Source: Candidatus Gastranaerophilales bacterium (GTDB lineage: Bacteria > Cyanobacteriota > Vampirovibrionia > Gastranaerophilales > Gastranaerophilaceae). From it: 64,000 nt of DNA. Where the stretch lies: contig CALUVL010000002.1 in the NCBI GenBank assembly GCA_944324225.1, positions 124,001 to 188,000 of the forward strand. The letters run 5' to 3'. Below are positions 49,595 through 60,146 of this stretch, one piece after another; the stretch's first letter is position 1, and every line of letters starts with the position of its first letter. The position numbers and the translations under genes were made by a program. The notes beneath the pieces are model-generated. The model searched no databases and had not been told where the DNA came from. It saw only the letters and a list, made by a program, of their open reading frames with translations.

Positions 49595-50764
49595 ATGAAA
49601 GTTTCAGAACGTTTGGAAAAAATTCCTCCATATTTATTTGCGGAAATAGACAGAAAAATTGCAGAAGCAAAGGCCAAAGGCTGTGATGTAATAAGCTTAG
49701 GCATAGGTGATCCTGATACCCCGACTTTAGCGCCTGTTGTAGAAGAAATGCATAAAGCAATTGACAATCCGAAAAATCATGATTACCCTCCTTACAACGG
49801 CACGGAGCAGTTTAGAAAATCTGCGTGCGACTGGATGAAAAGAAGATTCGGGGTTGACTTGAATCCTGATACTGAAATGCTTGCAAATATCGGTTCAAAA
49901 GAAGCTATTGCACATGTGTTTCTGGCATTTGTAGATAAAGGCGACTACACTCTTGTTCCTGATCCCGGGTATCCTGTTTATCATAATGCAACGATTTTCG
50001 CCGGCGGAACGCCTTATGAAATGCCTTTGTTGGAAGAAAACGGCTATCTTCCGGATTTTGACAAAATTCCTGAAGATATTGCAAAAAAATCCAAATTAAT
50101 GTTTCTGAATTATCCGAACAACCCGACCGGTGCTGTTGCAGATTTGGACTTTTTCAAAAAAGCAGTAGATTTTTGTAAAAAATATGATATTCTGCTTTGT
50201 TCTGATATGGCATATTCAGAGATGACTTTCGACGGATACAAAGCACCTTCCGTATTGCAGGTTGAAGGCGGAAAAGATGTTGCAATTGAATTTTATTCGC
50301 ATTCAAAATCTTACAATATGACCGGATGGAGAGTCGGGTTTGTCTGCGGCAACGCTCAGGCAGTTAAGGCTTTAGGAACTATTAAAAATAATATAGACAG
50401 CGGCACTTTTAAGGCTATTCAACAGGCTGCCGCAAAAGCTTTCACTATAGATCAGTCTATGATTGATAATCTGAATAAGATGTATCAGGAACGTAGGGAT
50501 GCTGCGGAAAACGGCTTCAGAGAACTCGGATGGGATATTAAACCTTCAAAAGCAACATTCTATCTCTGGCTTCCTGTTCCGAAAGGTATGACAAGCGAAA
50601 ACTTTGCGACAGAGATGCTTGAAAAAGCAAATATCGTTGTACCGCCAGGAAACGGCTACGGAAAATGCGGTGAAGGATACTTCCGTGTGGCTTTGACCAA
50701 AGATGTTGATACAATAAAAAAATGTATTCAAAGAATGAAAGATGCGGGAATCAGATATAATTAA
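49595..50764 (+). CDS. dapL: LL-diaminopimelate aminotransferase
   Basis: PLP enzyme that makes LL-diaminopimelate directly from tetrahydrodipicolinate, for lysine and peptidoglycan. The catalytic lysine is in SHSKSYNMTGWRVG (about residue 234), with NYPNNPTGA and GIGDPDTPT blocks of class I aminotransferases. The LISLGIGDP and PPYNGTEQFR pattern and 389 residues fit DapL. AAGAAGGAG supports the start. The DapL pathway is found in cyanobacteria and relatives, in line with the suggested lineage. It may share a transcript with the next three genes. Confidence 0.9.
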   Translation: MKVSERLEKIPPYLFAEIDRKIAEAKAKGCDVISLGIGDPDTPTLAPVVEEMHKAIDNPKNHDYPPYNGTEQFRKSACDWMKRRFGVDLNPDTEMLANIGSKEAIAHVFLAFVDKGDYTLVPDPGYPVYHNATIFAGGTPYEMPLLEENGYLPDFDKIPEDIAKKSKLMFLNYPNNPTGAVADLDFFKKAVDFCKKYDILLCSDMAYSEMTFDGYKAPSVLQVEGGKDVAIEFYSHSKSYNMTGWRVGFVCGNAQAVKALGTIKNNIDSGTFKAIQQAAAKAFTIDQSMIDNLNKMYQERRDAAENGFRELGWDIKPSKATFYLWLPVPKGMTSENFATEMLEKANIVVPPGNGYGKCGEGYFRVALTKDVDTIKKCIQRMKDAGIRYN

Positions 50765-50802
50765 TATTGTGTTTAAAATAATGCTCATGGTATAATTTTG
50801 AT

Positions 50803-53800
50803 ATGGAATGTCCAAAATGTGGTTTAGAAATAGATGAAAAAACGACGGTCTGCCCGAATTGTAAAAAGGTGCTAAAAGTCGTATGCCCAATTTGTAAAAC
50901 CATTAACAAAACAAATACCTGTAAAAAGTGTGGTTATGTTATTATTACCAAGTGCAATAAGTGTGGTAAAATTAATCAGACTGTAGATAAGAAGTGTAAA
51001 AAATGCGGCTTCTCTCTTGAACAAAGTGTAATTTTAAATGAATCTAATACAGATAATTTTGCACTTATGACAATTGACTTTCCAAATGTAAATGAGTTGA
51101 GAAATCTGCTCGGGTCTGTTCAATTGCTGAATAAATTTAAAATTAAACTGGATAAAATTATTTTTGATGTCGCTAAATCAGCAGGAATAAGACGGCAAGT
51201 TTTGAATAATACTTATATTTTGCGTTTTGATAAAGATTATACCTTTAACAGCAGTGTTAATACCGCAATTTCAGCCGCAGTTACTCTGATTACGGAGATG
51301 ACAAAGCTTAATTTTAAGCTTACAAACAAAAAAAATGCAACCGTCAGATGTAATATGTTTATCTTGCGCAGAAGCATTGATGACAATCCGTACGACATAA
51401 AATCAGGCTTTAATATAAGTATGGTTAAACAGAGTGAAAGTGTTAAAGAAAAAGCTCTGAATACGTCTCAAATAATTGTTGACAATTATGTTAAAGAATC
51501 TCTAGGAAATGCTTATTCCTCAAGCCCGCTTAATTCGGTTATGCTTAAGGGTGAGATGGTTATGTTCCATGAGGTCGATATATCAAACCATATCAGAATT
51601 AACTATGAAGATCTGGAAGATAAGCCGGATGAAGAGCTGGAAGTGCCGAATTTCGTCCAAAATATGCTTGTTGAACAGGATAAACTTGACGGCGAAGCGT
51701 TGAGTAAACTGGAATCTCCGACGGATCCTGATGCCATTTATGATATTGCAACAATTCAATTTAATGAAATTCAATGTGAATTTATAAGAACAGAAAATAT
51801 TGATGTGTTCTATCATATGGTTAACAGACTTTCAGAGCATCCTTACGGTATTTGTGCAATTAAAACAGCACCTTTATATGTTCCGTATTCCTTAAAGATA
51901 ATTTCTACCATAGAAGAATTAAATATTTATAAAAATATTATAAGTATAACCTGCTATGATGAGATGAAATATTCGCCGTATTCGTTCTTTAGAGAATTAG
52001 TTTCTGCGATTTTTGAATTTACTGTATCTCAAAAACTTTTTAGTTCAAATGATTTTTCTATGTTCAAATCTATAGATCCGGAAGGATTAATAAAAGATTT
52101 GGTGACTCTGCAGGAACGTGGCATTGATGATACAAAGGCAAGACATTTAACTTATTATGATTTGTTCTTTACTTTAATGAATGCCATTCCTGAAACTTTA
52201 ATTTTTATCGAAAATTTTGAAAAAATTGATGCAAGTTCTTACGAAGTTATGAAGTTCTTGTTTGAACAGTTTGAGAGATTGAAAGTCAGTTATTTAATTT
52301 CTTATGACAAGTCATTCTCTCTGCACAAGGACGTTTATTCTTTGATGTCAAAACCTTATTATACAGAAATAACTCTGAAGCCAACCTCTTTCAAGAGAAT
52401 GATAGAGGAAAATAAAGAATATTACCGGAAAATTATGGACAGCTTTTATTTTCACAGAATTGCAAAATATTCATTCGGTAGTATTCTGTTTCTTGATATT
52501 GCGATTCAGTATCTTATAGAAAGCGGAGTTTATGAGGCTAATGATGACTGTATTGAACTTGTAAATCCAAAGACCATTATCATCCCGTCAAGTTTGCGAA
52601 AATTAATGAAGCGCAGGCTTAATTTGCTTGAGGATGATCCTGATGCTGTTAAATTTCTTGCTACATGCGTTCTTATGGGTACCAGAGTTGATCAGGATAC
52701 GATAAAAAGTTTAAAATATAACAATATAGATGAAATAATCAGTAAACTTTCAGATATGGGGTACATATATTTTTGGAATAATTGTATGTATTTCCCGAAT
52801 TATACGCTTTTATTGGAAACTATTCTTGCAATTTTGAATAAAGACCTTCTGCATTCAGTTGCAAAAGATATGTTTGAAAAAGTCTTTGTTGATAATATGC
52901 CGTCACCAACAAAAGCTTATCTTTACAGACTTTTGGAAGATTATAAATCGGAATTTTTAGAATGGGAAAGTCTTGCAAAAATAAGTCTTTCGCTTGGCGA
53001 TTATAATGCTTATGTGAATTGTGCCGGTAAAATTCTTGAACTTCTTGATAAAAATACTGATGAAGAAAAACAGGAAGAAATTGATAAATATAAATTGGAT
53101 CTTTCAGAAAATATTGCCAATAATCTTTTGAATTATAATCCAGAAAAGAGCAGCGGAATTGCTGAAAATACGCTTTCACGTCTTGAAGATGCCGGTGAAA
53201 ATGACAAAATTATAGAGTTGTGTAATAAAATGATTCAGGGGTATTTGAAAGATGGAAAATATACCCATGCATTGGAACTTACACACAAAATTCTTTCAAG
53301 ACTGCCAAGTGCCTCAATAGATCCTTCTGCGTCGGATTTTAATAAGTATTTTTTCCAGATGTCGCTGGTTCATATTGAAATCTTGTTTAATGTAGGTGCT
53401 TTGGATGATTGTATTGATATCGGGCTTAAGGTTTTAAGCTTTATAAATCAATCAACAATGGAACTTTTGCGTCCTGAATTTTTCTCTAAAGAAGAATTTG
53501 AAGCAATTGTTGTTGATGCTGTCGGGTTTGTTGCTTTAGCCTGTGTATTGCAATTAAAAGGCAACGTAAAAGAATTTCTTAAGATTGTGAAATCAGATCT
53601 GCCCCAAGTGCCGCCGTCGTATGATATCTTCACAGCCTTAGAAGCATTTTTGAAAGGTGAACAGACCGCATATAGCCCTGTTATGGTATCAGACAGAGAT
53701 AGATTTTCCGGTGTTTTATTCCATATTATGGAAGCTTTTCATAAATATTCAAATGATTGCAACGGGTTTGCGGAGGAGATTTATGCTGCAAAGCGTATCG

Positions 53801-54318
53801 CAAGGTTTAACCGGCTTCATCAGTTGGAATTGTTCTGTGATTTGATGATTGGAAAAGCCTATTATGAAATGGAGTCTTTTGACAAGGCATCATTAATAAT
53901 TTATAAAATTATCAGAGTAACAGGTGACAACGGTATGTCTGATTTGACATATGTTGCATGGTTGATGATGAGTGAAATGAGTTTGCGTCAGGGCAGATAC
54001 ACTGTTGCATACGGTATAATTAACAATTCATTGATTCAGCTGGAAAAGGCGGATGGAGCAAATGAGTATCTTTTGATGCTGTTTAAGTATCAGATGTTTA
54101 AGGTTTTGATGTACAAACAGCAGATCGAACAGGCAAAGATTTGTATAGTTCAGTGTTCATATTTAACACAGAAATACGGAATTCAATTTAATTTTGATAC
54201 GGATGCTTCTCATTATGTTCCGTTGGAGGATCCGGATGAAGAACAGAATAATCAAACAAATATTCATGCCGGTGTTGGTGCCGGAAATTCAGGGGATGAA
54301 GACGAAAGCGAGGAATAA
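50803..54318 (+). CDS. Zinc-ribbon / pseudo-cyclase / STAND-like / TPR protein
   Basis: A 1171-residue regulator-like protein. Residues 1-70 carry six CxxC knuckles (C3, C17, C28, C40, C51, C65), three zinc ribbons. Residues 86-290 follow class III nucleotide cyclase order (ALMTIDFPNVNEL; later NTSQIIVDNYVKESLG) but lack metal-binding Asp pairs and substrate residues. About 330-560 resembles a STAND ATPase: the P-loop position reads GICAIKTAPLYV, without GxxGxGK, while TLIFIENFEKID mimics Walker B. The rest is helical TPR-like, with an acidic tail. It is likely a non-catalytic scaffold or sensor. Its stop overlaps the glgA start (TAATG). Confidence 0.65.
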   Translation: MECPKCGLEIDEKTTVCPNCKKVLKVVCPICKTINKTNTCKKCGYVIITKCNKCGKINQTVDKKCKKCGFSLEQSVILNESNTDNFALMTIDFPNVNELRNLLGSVQLLNKFKIKLDKIIFDVAKSAGIRRQVLNNTYILRFDKDYTFNSSVNTAISAAVTLITEMTKLNFKLTNKKNATVRCNMFILRRSIDDNPYDIKSGFNISMVKQSESVKEKALNTSQIIVDNYVKESLGNAYSSSPLNSVMLKGEMVMFHEVDISNHIRINYEDLEDKPDEELEVPNFVQNMLVEQDKLDGEALSKLESPTDPDAIYDIATIQFNEIQCEFIRTENIDVFYHMVNRLSEHPYGICAIKTAPLYVPYSLKIISTIEELNIYKNIISITCYDEMKYSPYSFFRELVSAIFEFTVSQKLFSSNDFSMFKSIDPEGLIKDLVTLQERGIDDTKARHLTYYDLFFTLMNAIPETLIFIENFEKIDASSYEVMKFLFEQFERLKVSYLISYDKSFSLHKDVYSLMSKPYYTEITLKPTSFKRMIEENKEYYRKIMDSFYFHRIAKYSFGSILFLDIAIQYLIESGVYEANDDCIELVNPKTIIIPSSLRKLMKRRLNLLEDDPDAVKFLATCVLMGTRVDQDTIKSLKYNNIDEIISKLSDMGYIYFWNNCMYFPNYTLLLETILAILNKDLLHSVAKDMFEKVFVDNMPSPTKAYLYRLLEDYKSEFLEWESLAKISLSLGDYNAYVNCAGKILELLDKNTDEEKQEEIDKYKLDLSENIANNLLNYNPEKSSGIAENTLSRLEDAGENDKIIELCNKMIQGYLKDGKYTHALELTHKILSRLPSASIDPSASDFNKYFFQMSLVHIEILFNVGALDDCIDIGLKVLSFINQSTMELLRPEFFSKEEFEAIVVDAVGFVALACVLQLKGNVKEFLKIVKSDLPQVPPSYDIFTALEAFLKGEQTAYSPVMVSDRDRFSGVLFHIMEAFHKYSNDCNGFAEEIYAAKRIARFNRLHQLELFCDLMIGKAYYEMESFDKASLIIYKIIRVTGDNGMSDLTYVAWLMMSEMSLRQGRYTVAYGIINNSLIQLEKADGANEYLLMLFKYQMFKVLMYKQQIEQAKICIVQCSYLTQKYGIQFNFDTDASHYVPLEDPDEEQNNQTNIHAGVGAGNSGDEDESEE

Positions 54319-55757
54319 TGAAAGTTCTTTTTGCAGCGGCCGAGGTTGCGCCTTTTTCAAAAGCTGGCGGGTTAGCGGATGTTGTAGGCAGTTTGCCTAA
54401 GTATCTTGAAAAAGATGCCGAGATTGCAATATTTACACCTCTTCACGGATGTATTGACAAAGAAAAATACGGAATAAAAGAGCTTGAAAATTCTGAAATG
54501 TGGCTTACATTCGACCGAAACGGGCATAAATTCAGACTTTTTATGACAAAGCTTCCAGGTACGAATATCAATGTGTTTTTTGTACATAACGATTGGTATT
54601 TCACTTGTTTCAATGAAGTTTATCCAAAGTGGCTTGATCCTCAGTATGAACATGAAAGATATATTGCATTTTCACTTGCGACAATGGAGTATGCAAAACT
54701 CTTGAATTTCAGAGCGGACGTAATTCACGCAAACGATTGGCATACTGCAATGATTCCTATTTATTTGCACAGTAATTACAAATTTGATGAGTTCTGGAAA
54801 AACACTAAAACAGTTTTTGAAATTCATAATCTTGCATATCAGGGAGTCTGGTTCGAAAGTATTCTGGATTTTGCAAATATGCGAAAAGACATTGTCTACA
54901 ACGAATGGTGTGTCGAACATTACGGCAGAGTCAACTGGATGAAAGGTGCAATTAATTATTCGGATAGAGTTGTTGCTGTATCTCCGACTTATGCAAAAGA
55001 AATTTTAACCGGTGAATATGGCGAAGGAATGGATTATACCCTTAGAGGGGCACAGCACAAACTTGTTGGTATTTTGAACGGCATAGATTATGATGTGTTC
55101 AATCCGAAAACCGATAAATTATTGGCTAAAAATTATGATGTAAATTCCTTGAGTAACAAAGAAGAAAATAAAAAATATGTTTGTGATTATTTCGGGCTTA
55201 AATATAATCCGTCAAGGCCGATGTTTGCAATGGTGTCAAGACTAGTTAACCAGAAAGGCATTGACCTCATACGCGGAGCAGAAAATACTCTAAGATCCAT
55301 GGATGCAGATTTTGTGTTCCTTGGTTCAGGCGAAAAGGATTATGAAAACCTCTTTATCTGGCTTTCAAACAATTCATCTAATATACGAGCTTACGTTGGA
55401 TACAGCAGTGATCTTGCAAACAAAATTTATGCAGCAAGTGATTTTTATCTTATGCCGTCGAAGTTTGAACCTTGTGGCTTAAGCCAATTGATAGCAATGC
55501 GGTATGGAGCATTGCCGGTAGTCAGAGCAACTGGCGGGCTTGAAGATACAGTGACGGGGTATCCTCTCGACAATTCAACAGGCTTTAAGTTCTGGGGGTA
55601 TGATTCAGGTGCTATGATTGATGCTATAAAATGTGCGCTTTATGTTTACGGAGACAAATACACTTTCAATGCAATGAGAAAGTCCGCCATGGAAGCTGAT
55701 TTTTCATGGAAGAAAAGTTCTAAAGAGTATTTAAAAATGTATAAAGAACTTGTTTGA
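54318..55757 (+). CDS. glgA: Glycogen synthase (ADP-glucose, GT5)
   Basis: Extends alpha-1,4-glucan from ADP-glucose. SKAGGLADVVGSLPK near residue 15 is the ADP-glucose binding motif, HANDWHTAM and FEIHNLAYQG are GT5 blocks, and the retaining active-site motif PSKFEPCGLSQL is near 385. The 479-residue length is full. Its start overlaps the stop of the large pseudo-cyclase gene by one base, so synthesis is coupled to that protein. Glycogen branching and ADP-glucose synthesis genes are not in the window. Confidence 0.94.
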   Translation: MKVLFAAAEVAPFSKAGGLADVVGSLPKYLEKDAEIAIFTPLHGCIDKEKYGIKELENSEMWLTFDRNGHKFRLFMTKLPGTNINVFFVHNDWYFTCFNEVYPKWLDPQYEHERYIAFSLATMEYAKLLNFRADVIHANDWHTAMIPIYLHSNYKFDEFWKNTKTVFEIHNLAYQGVWFESILDFANMRKDIVYNEWCVEHYGRVNWMKGAINYSDRVVAVSPTYAKEILTGEYGEGMDYTLRGAQHKLVGILNGIDYDVFNPKTDKLLAKNYDVNSLSNKEENKKYVCDYFGLKYNPSRPMFAMVSRLVNQKGIDLIRGAENTLRSMDADFVFLGSGEKDYENLFIWLSNNSSNIRAYVGYSSDLANKIYAASDFYLMPSKFEPCGLSQLIAMRYGALPVVRATGGLEDTVTGYPLDNSTGFKFWGYDSGAMIDAIKCALYVYGDKYTFNAMRKSAMEADFSWKKSSKEYLKMYKELV

Positions 55758-55788
55758 CTTTACAGTTAAAAAAGCGCATTATAAAATT

Positions 55789-56706
55789 ATGCGAAATGTG
55801 ACGGGTGATTATTTAAAATTGCATATATCTGTATTGCTGTCGGGCTTTACGGGACTTTTTGCAAAGCTGATTTCTTTGAATGAAGTCGTAATTGTATGGT
55901 ACAGAATGCTTTTTGCGTTTTTCATATTTGCGGTGATGCTGATATTTATGAGGAAAAAGCCGGAGGAGAATTGGAAGGATGCTTTTAAATTTGTTGGTTT
56001 AGGGGCACTCTTAGCGCTTCATTTAATGTTCTTTTTTGGAAGTATTAAGTATTCAAATATTTCGGTTGGAGTTGTGTGTTATTCTCTTGTCGGGTTTTTC
56101 ACGGTATTGTTTGAACCTCTCATACAAAAGACAAAGTTTTCTTTTATAGAACTCTTGTACAGTCTGATTGCTGTTGCCGGAATCTGGCTGATATTCAGCT
56201 TTGACATAAGCTTCAGGCTCGGCATTGTGCTCGGGGTAATTTCTGCGGCTTTGTTTGCGCTTTATACTATATGGAATAAAATAGCACAGGCCGGAAAATC
56301 TTCACGCAGTATTCTTTTTTATGAACTTCTTGGCGGGGCTTTGTTTATGAGTATATTTTTGCCTGTTTATTTGTGTTTCAGCCGCTGTCAAACAATTGTT
56401 CCTGTCGGAATTGACTGGATATGGCTTATTGTGCTTGCGTTTTTCTGTACGGTAATTTTATATTTGCTCTACATTTCTGCATTGAAGAAACTTTCTGCAT
56501 TTACCGTAAGCCTTGCAGGAAATCTTGAACCGGTTTACGGAATTCTTTTTGCAATGTTGTTCTTTAATGAAGCACATATTCTTACACCGTCATTTTATAT
56601 AGGGATGACACTGATTTTGCTTTCAGTATTCGGGCAATCTTATGTCAGAAATAAAGTCAGGAAATATAAAAAAATCTTTGCGTTAAGTAAAAAGCAAAAA
56701 AAATAA
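55789..56706 (+). CDS. EamA/DMT-family transporter
   Basis: Drug/metabolite-type permease with about ten membrane helices in two EamA repeats. The first repeat is seen in LLSGFTGLFAKLI and VIVWYRMLFAF, the second in GVISAALFALYTIWNK, and the signature NLEPVYGILFAMLFFNEA near 270. I place the start at the ATG at 55789, which begins where homologues do; an earlier TTG overlaps the glgA end, and neither has a good ribosome binding site. Substrate unknown. Confidence 0.82.
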   Translation: MRNVTGDYLKLHISVLLSGFTGLFAKLISLNEVVIVWYRMLFAFFIFAVMLIFMRKKPEENWKDAFKFVGLGALLALHLMFFFGSIKYSNISVGVVCYSLVGFFTVLFEPLIQKTKFSFIELLYSLIAVAGIWLIFSFDISFRLGIVLGVISAALFALYTIWNKIAQAGKSSRSILFYELLGGALFMSIFLPVYLCFSRCQTIVPVGIDWIWLIVLAFFCTVILYLLYISALKKLSAFTVSLAGNLEPVYGILFAMLFFNEAHILTPSFYIGMTLILLSVFGQSYVRNKVRKYKKIFALSKKQKK

Positions 56707-56742
56707 ATTTTTATATTATTATTTTATGCAACTTTTTAAAAC

Positions 56743-56771
56743 ACCCCCTGCCTTTTATTGAGGAAGGGGGT
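56743..56771 (-). terminator. Hairpin between the transporter and typA
   Basis: ACCCCCT and AGGGGGT plus two further pairs form a strong stem with one internal mismatch. On the minus strand TGTTTT follows, so it probably ends typA. Confidence 0.6.
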
Positions 56772-56787
56772 ATCTGTAGAACGCTTT

Positions 56788-58587
56788 TTAGTTGTAAATT
56801 TTTCTGGTCAAATCAGCTTTTCTTATTCTGATGTTTTCAGGAGTAATTTCCACAAGCTCATCGTCGCCTATATATTCTAAAGACTCTTCAAGCGAGAGAA
56901 TTTTTGGAGCCTGAAGGGTTACCATAACATCAGCAGTAGCACTTCTCATGTTGGTAAGTTTTTTGGTTTTACATATATTTACAACGATATCCTGCGGTTT
57001 GTTGCATTCTCCTATAATCATTCCTCGATATACTTTTGTTTTCGGGGTTACAAAGAATACACCTCTGTCTTCAAACTGGGCTAATGCGTATGGAATTGCT
57101 TCGCCCTGTTCAATAGCAATAATAGAACCGTTTCTCTGACGCGGAATGTCGCCAGCGTATGGTCTGTAGTGCAAAAATGTATGATACATTATGCCTTCGC
57201 CCCGTGTCATACGAATAAATTCGCTTCTGAAACCGATGAGACCTCTTGCCGGGATATGGAATGTCAGAGTTGTTCTTCCTTTGGCATTGTGCATTTCCTT
57301 TAACTCTGCTTTTCTGCCGGAAAGTCTTTCAATACATCCGCCGGCACAGCTTTCAGGAACATCTACAATCAAATTTTCATAAGGTTCGCATTTTTCATCG
57401 TTGATAGTTTTATAAATAACTTCCGGTTTGGAAACCTGAAATTCATAACCTTCACGACGCATTGTTTCAATCAAAATTCCAAGGTGAAGTTCGCCTCTGC
57501 CTGACACTCTGAATACATCAGTGGAATCCGTATCTTCAACTCTTAAACTTACATTTTTTTCCAGTTCGTTATAAAGTCTTTTTCTTAATTGTCTTGACGT
57601 TACGAATTTCCCTTCGGTACCGGCAAATGGGCTGTCATTTACCGAAAAGTTCATTTGTAAAGTTGGCTCGTCAACTTTGATAAGCGGTAGAGCCGTAGGA
57701 TTATTAACATCGGCAATAGTTTCACCTATCTGAATATCTCCAAACCCTGCGATTCCGACAATGTCGCCGGCAAAAGCTTCATTAATTTCCATTCTGCCAA
57801 GGTCATGAAAGCCAAATAATTTTGTAATTTTACCTTTTTCCTGACTTCCGTCAGCGTGGATTACGCAAACCTGTTCCTGAGATTTGACTGATCCGTTTTC
57901 AATTCTTCCGATTACAATTCTCCCGACATAGTCATTATAGTCAAGAGTAGTTGCTCTGAATTGGAATGGTTTTGTTTCGTCGCATTGAGGCGGTTGAATG
58001 TTCTCTAAAATGCAGTCAAGAAGCGGAATCATATCTTTTCTTTCATCATCCAGATCTTTGATAGCAAATCCGTTCAAGCTGCTTGCAAAAATAAACGGAA
58101 AATCGATTAAATCTTCTCTGTCCGTGAGTTCTGTGAACAGGTCAAAAACTTTATCAAGAGCTGTAAGCGGTTCTGCAGCAGGTTTGTCAATTTTATTAAT
58201 TACGACGATTATTTTCAAACCTAATTCCAGTGCTTTAGATAGAACAAATCTTGTCTGAGGCATCGGGCCTTCTGCTGCATCAACGATTAAGAGTGCTCCA
58301 TCGACCATCCCTAATACACGTTCAACTTCTCCGCCGAAGTCTGCGTGTCCTGGAGTGTCAACAACATTAATTTTTGTATTTTTGTAGTTAATCGAAATGT
58401 TTTTGGAAAGAATTGTAATTCCTCGTTCTCTTTCTAAATCATTACTGTCTAGAACTCTTTCTTGTACATGCTGGTTTTCACGGAAGGCTCCTGCCTGTTT
58501 CAGCAGGCAATCAACAAGTGTTGTTTTGCCGTGGTCTACGTGTGCTATTATCGCAATATTTCTTATATTTTCATTCTTTTTTGTCAT
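56788..58587 (-). CDS. typA: Ribosome-associated GTPase TypA/BipA
   Basis: Translational GTPase involved in ribosome assembly and stress adaptation. G1 is [10 protein letters not shown]2 has RGITI, G3 is DTPGHADFG, and G4 is NKID. The elongation-factor-like domains and the BipA-specific C-terminus ([13 protein letters not shown] and [11 protein letters not shown]) follow. I use the ATG at 58587, where GGGAT sits 5 bases upstream; an in-frame ATG at 58599 adds only four residues and lacks such a box. About 599 residues, full length. Confidence 0.94.
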   Translation of the reverse strand: MTKKNENIRNIAIIAHVDHGKTTLVDCLLKQAGAFRENQHVQERVLDSNDLERERGITILSKNISINYKNTKINVVDTPGHADFGGEVERVLGMVDGALLIVDAAEGPMPQTRFVLSKALELGLKIIVVINKIDKPAAEPLTALDKVFDLFTELTDREDLIDFPFIFASSLNGFAIKDLDDERKDMIPLLDCILENIQPPQCDETKPFQFRATTLDYNDYVGRIVIGRIENGSVKSQEQVCVIHADGSQEKGKITKLFGFHDLGRMEINEAFAGDIVGIAGFGDIQIGETIADVNNPTALPLIKVDEPTLQMNFSVNDSPFAGTEGKFVTSRQLRKRLYNELEKNVSLRVEDTDSTDVFRVSGRGELHLGILIETMRREGYEFQVSKPEVIYKTINDEKCEPYENLIVDVPESCAGGCIERLSGRKAELKEMHNAKGRTTLTFHIPARGLIGFRSEFIRMTRGEGIMYHTFLHYRPYAGDIPRQRNGSIIAIEQGEAIPYALAQFEDRGVFFVTPKTKVYRGMIIGECNKPQDIVVNICKTKKLTNMRSATADVMVTLQAPKILSLEESLEYIGDDELVEITPENIRIRKADLTRKIYN

Positions 58588-58688
58588 ATATCCCGCCATT
58601 TATAATTTGTAGTGTAAATGTAACAAACCAATTTTACACTATAATAATTTATTTTCAAGTTATGACTTTAAAAATCATTTTTGTTGGA

Positions 58689-60083
58689 TTATGTTTTTGA
58701 AGGTTTATGCGCAATGAAAGCAAACAGAAGACAAATTAGTCCAAACAAAATCCCAAAACACATTGTTGTCCTATACGAAAATAAGAATGCTGTGTCATAT
58801 GCTTTTCCGTTTTCAAGAAGAAGGTTTTTGAATGTTTCAAACAATGTTATTGTTACGGCAACTCCGAGAATGTTGCCCATATTTCTAGAGAGTGCGAGAA
58901 TTCCTGAGGCAAGCCCGAGTTCCTTCGGGGTAACACTTGTCATAATTGCATTGTTCGAAGGCGATTGAAATAGTCCGTTTCCTATTCCCATAATTCCTGA
59001 GGCCAGTATAATCTGCCACATTGCACAGTTTTTGTTATACAAAGTAAACATTAAAAGTGCAATACAATATACGATAGGTCCTGCAAGTGTCAAATATCTG
59101 CTTCCATATTTTCCTGAAAGTCTTCCAGCAAAAGGTGCAATAACAGAAAGTGTCACAGAATATGGCAAAATTAACAATCCTGTCACAAGTGCATTGTACT
59201 TCAATATTTCCTGCAAAAAGAAAGGAAGAAGTATGCTGTTTGTGTACATTGCCATATATGATGTCATTACACCTAAGTTTCCATAGGTGAATGTTTTTAT
59301 TTTAAACAGTGAAAAATCAATAAGTGGATAGTTTATATGGTGATCTCTGATGTAAAACAAAATACCGAATACTAGTGTTATAAGTCCGAGGGCTATGATT
59401 TTTAAAGAATGCCAACCCCAGGTATGACCTTCTGCTATTGCCAGAAGAAGTGCAAAAAGGCTTATTGTAAAATAAATAAAACCTTTATAGTCAAATTTAA
59501 AGTTTTTTCTGTCTGTTTTTACCGTGTGCGGAAGCATTCTGTAAGCATAATATGCACCTGCAAGAGCAACCGGAATACACGGAATAAACACCGAATGCCA
59601 TCCAAAGTAGTTAATTAAAATCCCGCCGATTGCAGGTCCGCTCATTCCGCCTATAGCAACGATACATCCGTTTAAGCCTAAAGCTTTCCCCCGTCGTTCT
59701 TTTTTGAAAATTGATGCAATAATTGCCTGAGCGTTTGAAAGCATAATTGAGGCGCCTAAAGCTTCAAGGCATCTATAGGCAATCAAAACCCCGAAACTCT
59801 GTGCTGTTGTATTGAGAAAGGCCCCGAGTGCAAACAGTGAAAATCCGACAGAATAAAGCTTGTTTTTCGGAAAAATATCGCCAAGTTTGCCAAAAAATGG
59901 GAGGAATACCGTAAGTACAAGCATATACGCTATCATTACCCACTGAATCTGGCTCATGGAAACATGCAAATCAACAGACATCGGATACAAAGCGAGGTTG
60001 ACCGTTGTTGAATCAAGCATCGCAATGAAATTACCGATTGCTGTTATAACAAATATTGTCCATTTTATAGATTTGTTTATCAT
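58689..60083 (-). CDS. MFS transporter, DHA2 (14-helix) drug exporter type
   Basis: Proton-coupled exporter of the major facilitator superfamily. The N-terminal motif AMLDSTTVNLALYPM (motif D1 of DHA2) and GKLGDIFPKNKLY (motif A) are diagnostic, and about 14 hydrophobic segments over 464 residues fit the EmrB/QacA class. ALGASIMLSNAQAIIASIF and GPAIGGILINYFGW match motif C. Substrate unknown; no TolC- or EmrA-like partner is near. The ribosome binding site is weak. Confidence 0.88.
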   Translation of the reverse strand: MINKSIKWTIFVITAIGNFIAMLDSTTVNLALYPMSVDLHVSMSQIQWVMIAYMLVLTVFLPFFGKLGDIFPKNKLYSVGFSLFALGAFLNTTAQSFGVLIAYRCLEALGASIMLSNAQAIIASIFKKERRGKALGLNGCIVAIGGMSGPAIGGILINYFGWHSVFIPCIPVALAGAYYAYRMLPHTVKTDRKNFKFDYKGFIYFTISLFALLLAIAEGHTWGWHSLKIIALGLITLVFGILFYIRDHHINYPLIDFSLFKIKTFTYGNLGVMTSYMAMYTNSILLPFFLQEILKYNALVTGLLILPYSVTLSVIAPFAGRLSGKYGSRYLTLAGPIVYCIALLMFTLYNKNCAMWQIILASGIMGIGNGLFQSPSNNAIMTSVTPKELGLASGILALSRNMGNILGVAVTITLFETFKNLLLENGKAYDTAFLFSYRTTMCFGILFGLICLLFAFIAHKPSKT

Positions 60084-60146
60084 ATTAATAATTGTATCAC
60101 GAACACTAAAAACGGTAAACTTGCGATGTCAGGCTGAACTTTTTTA

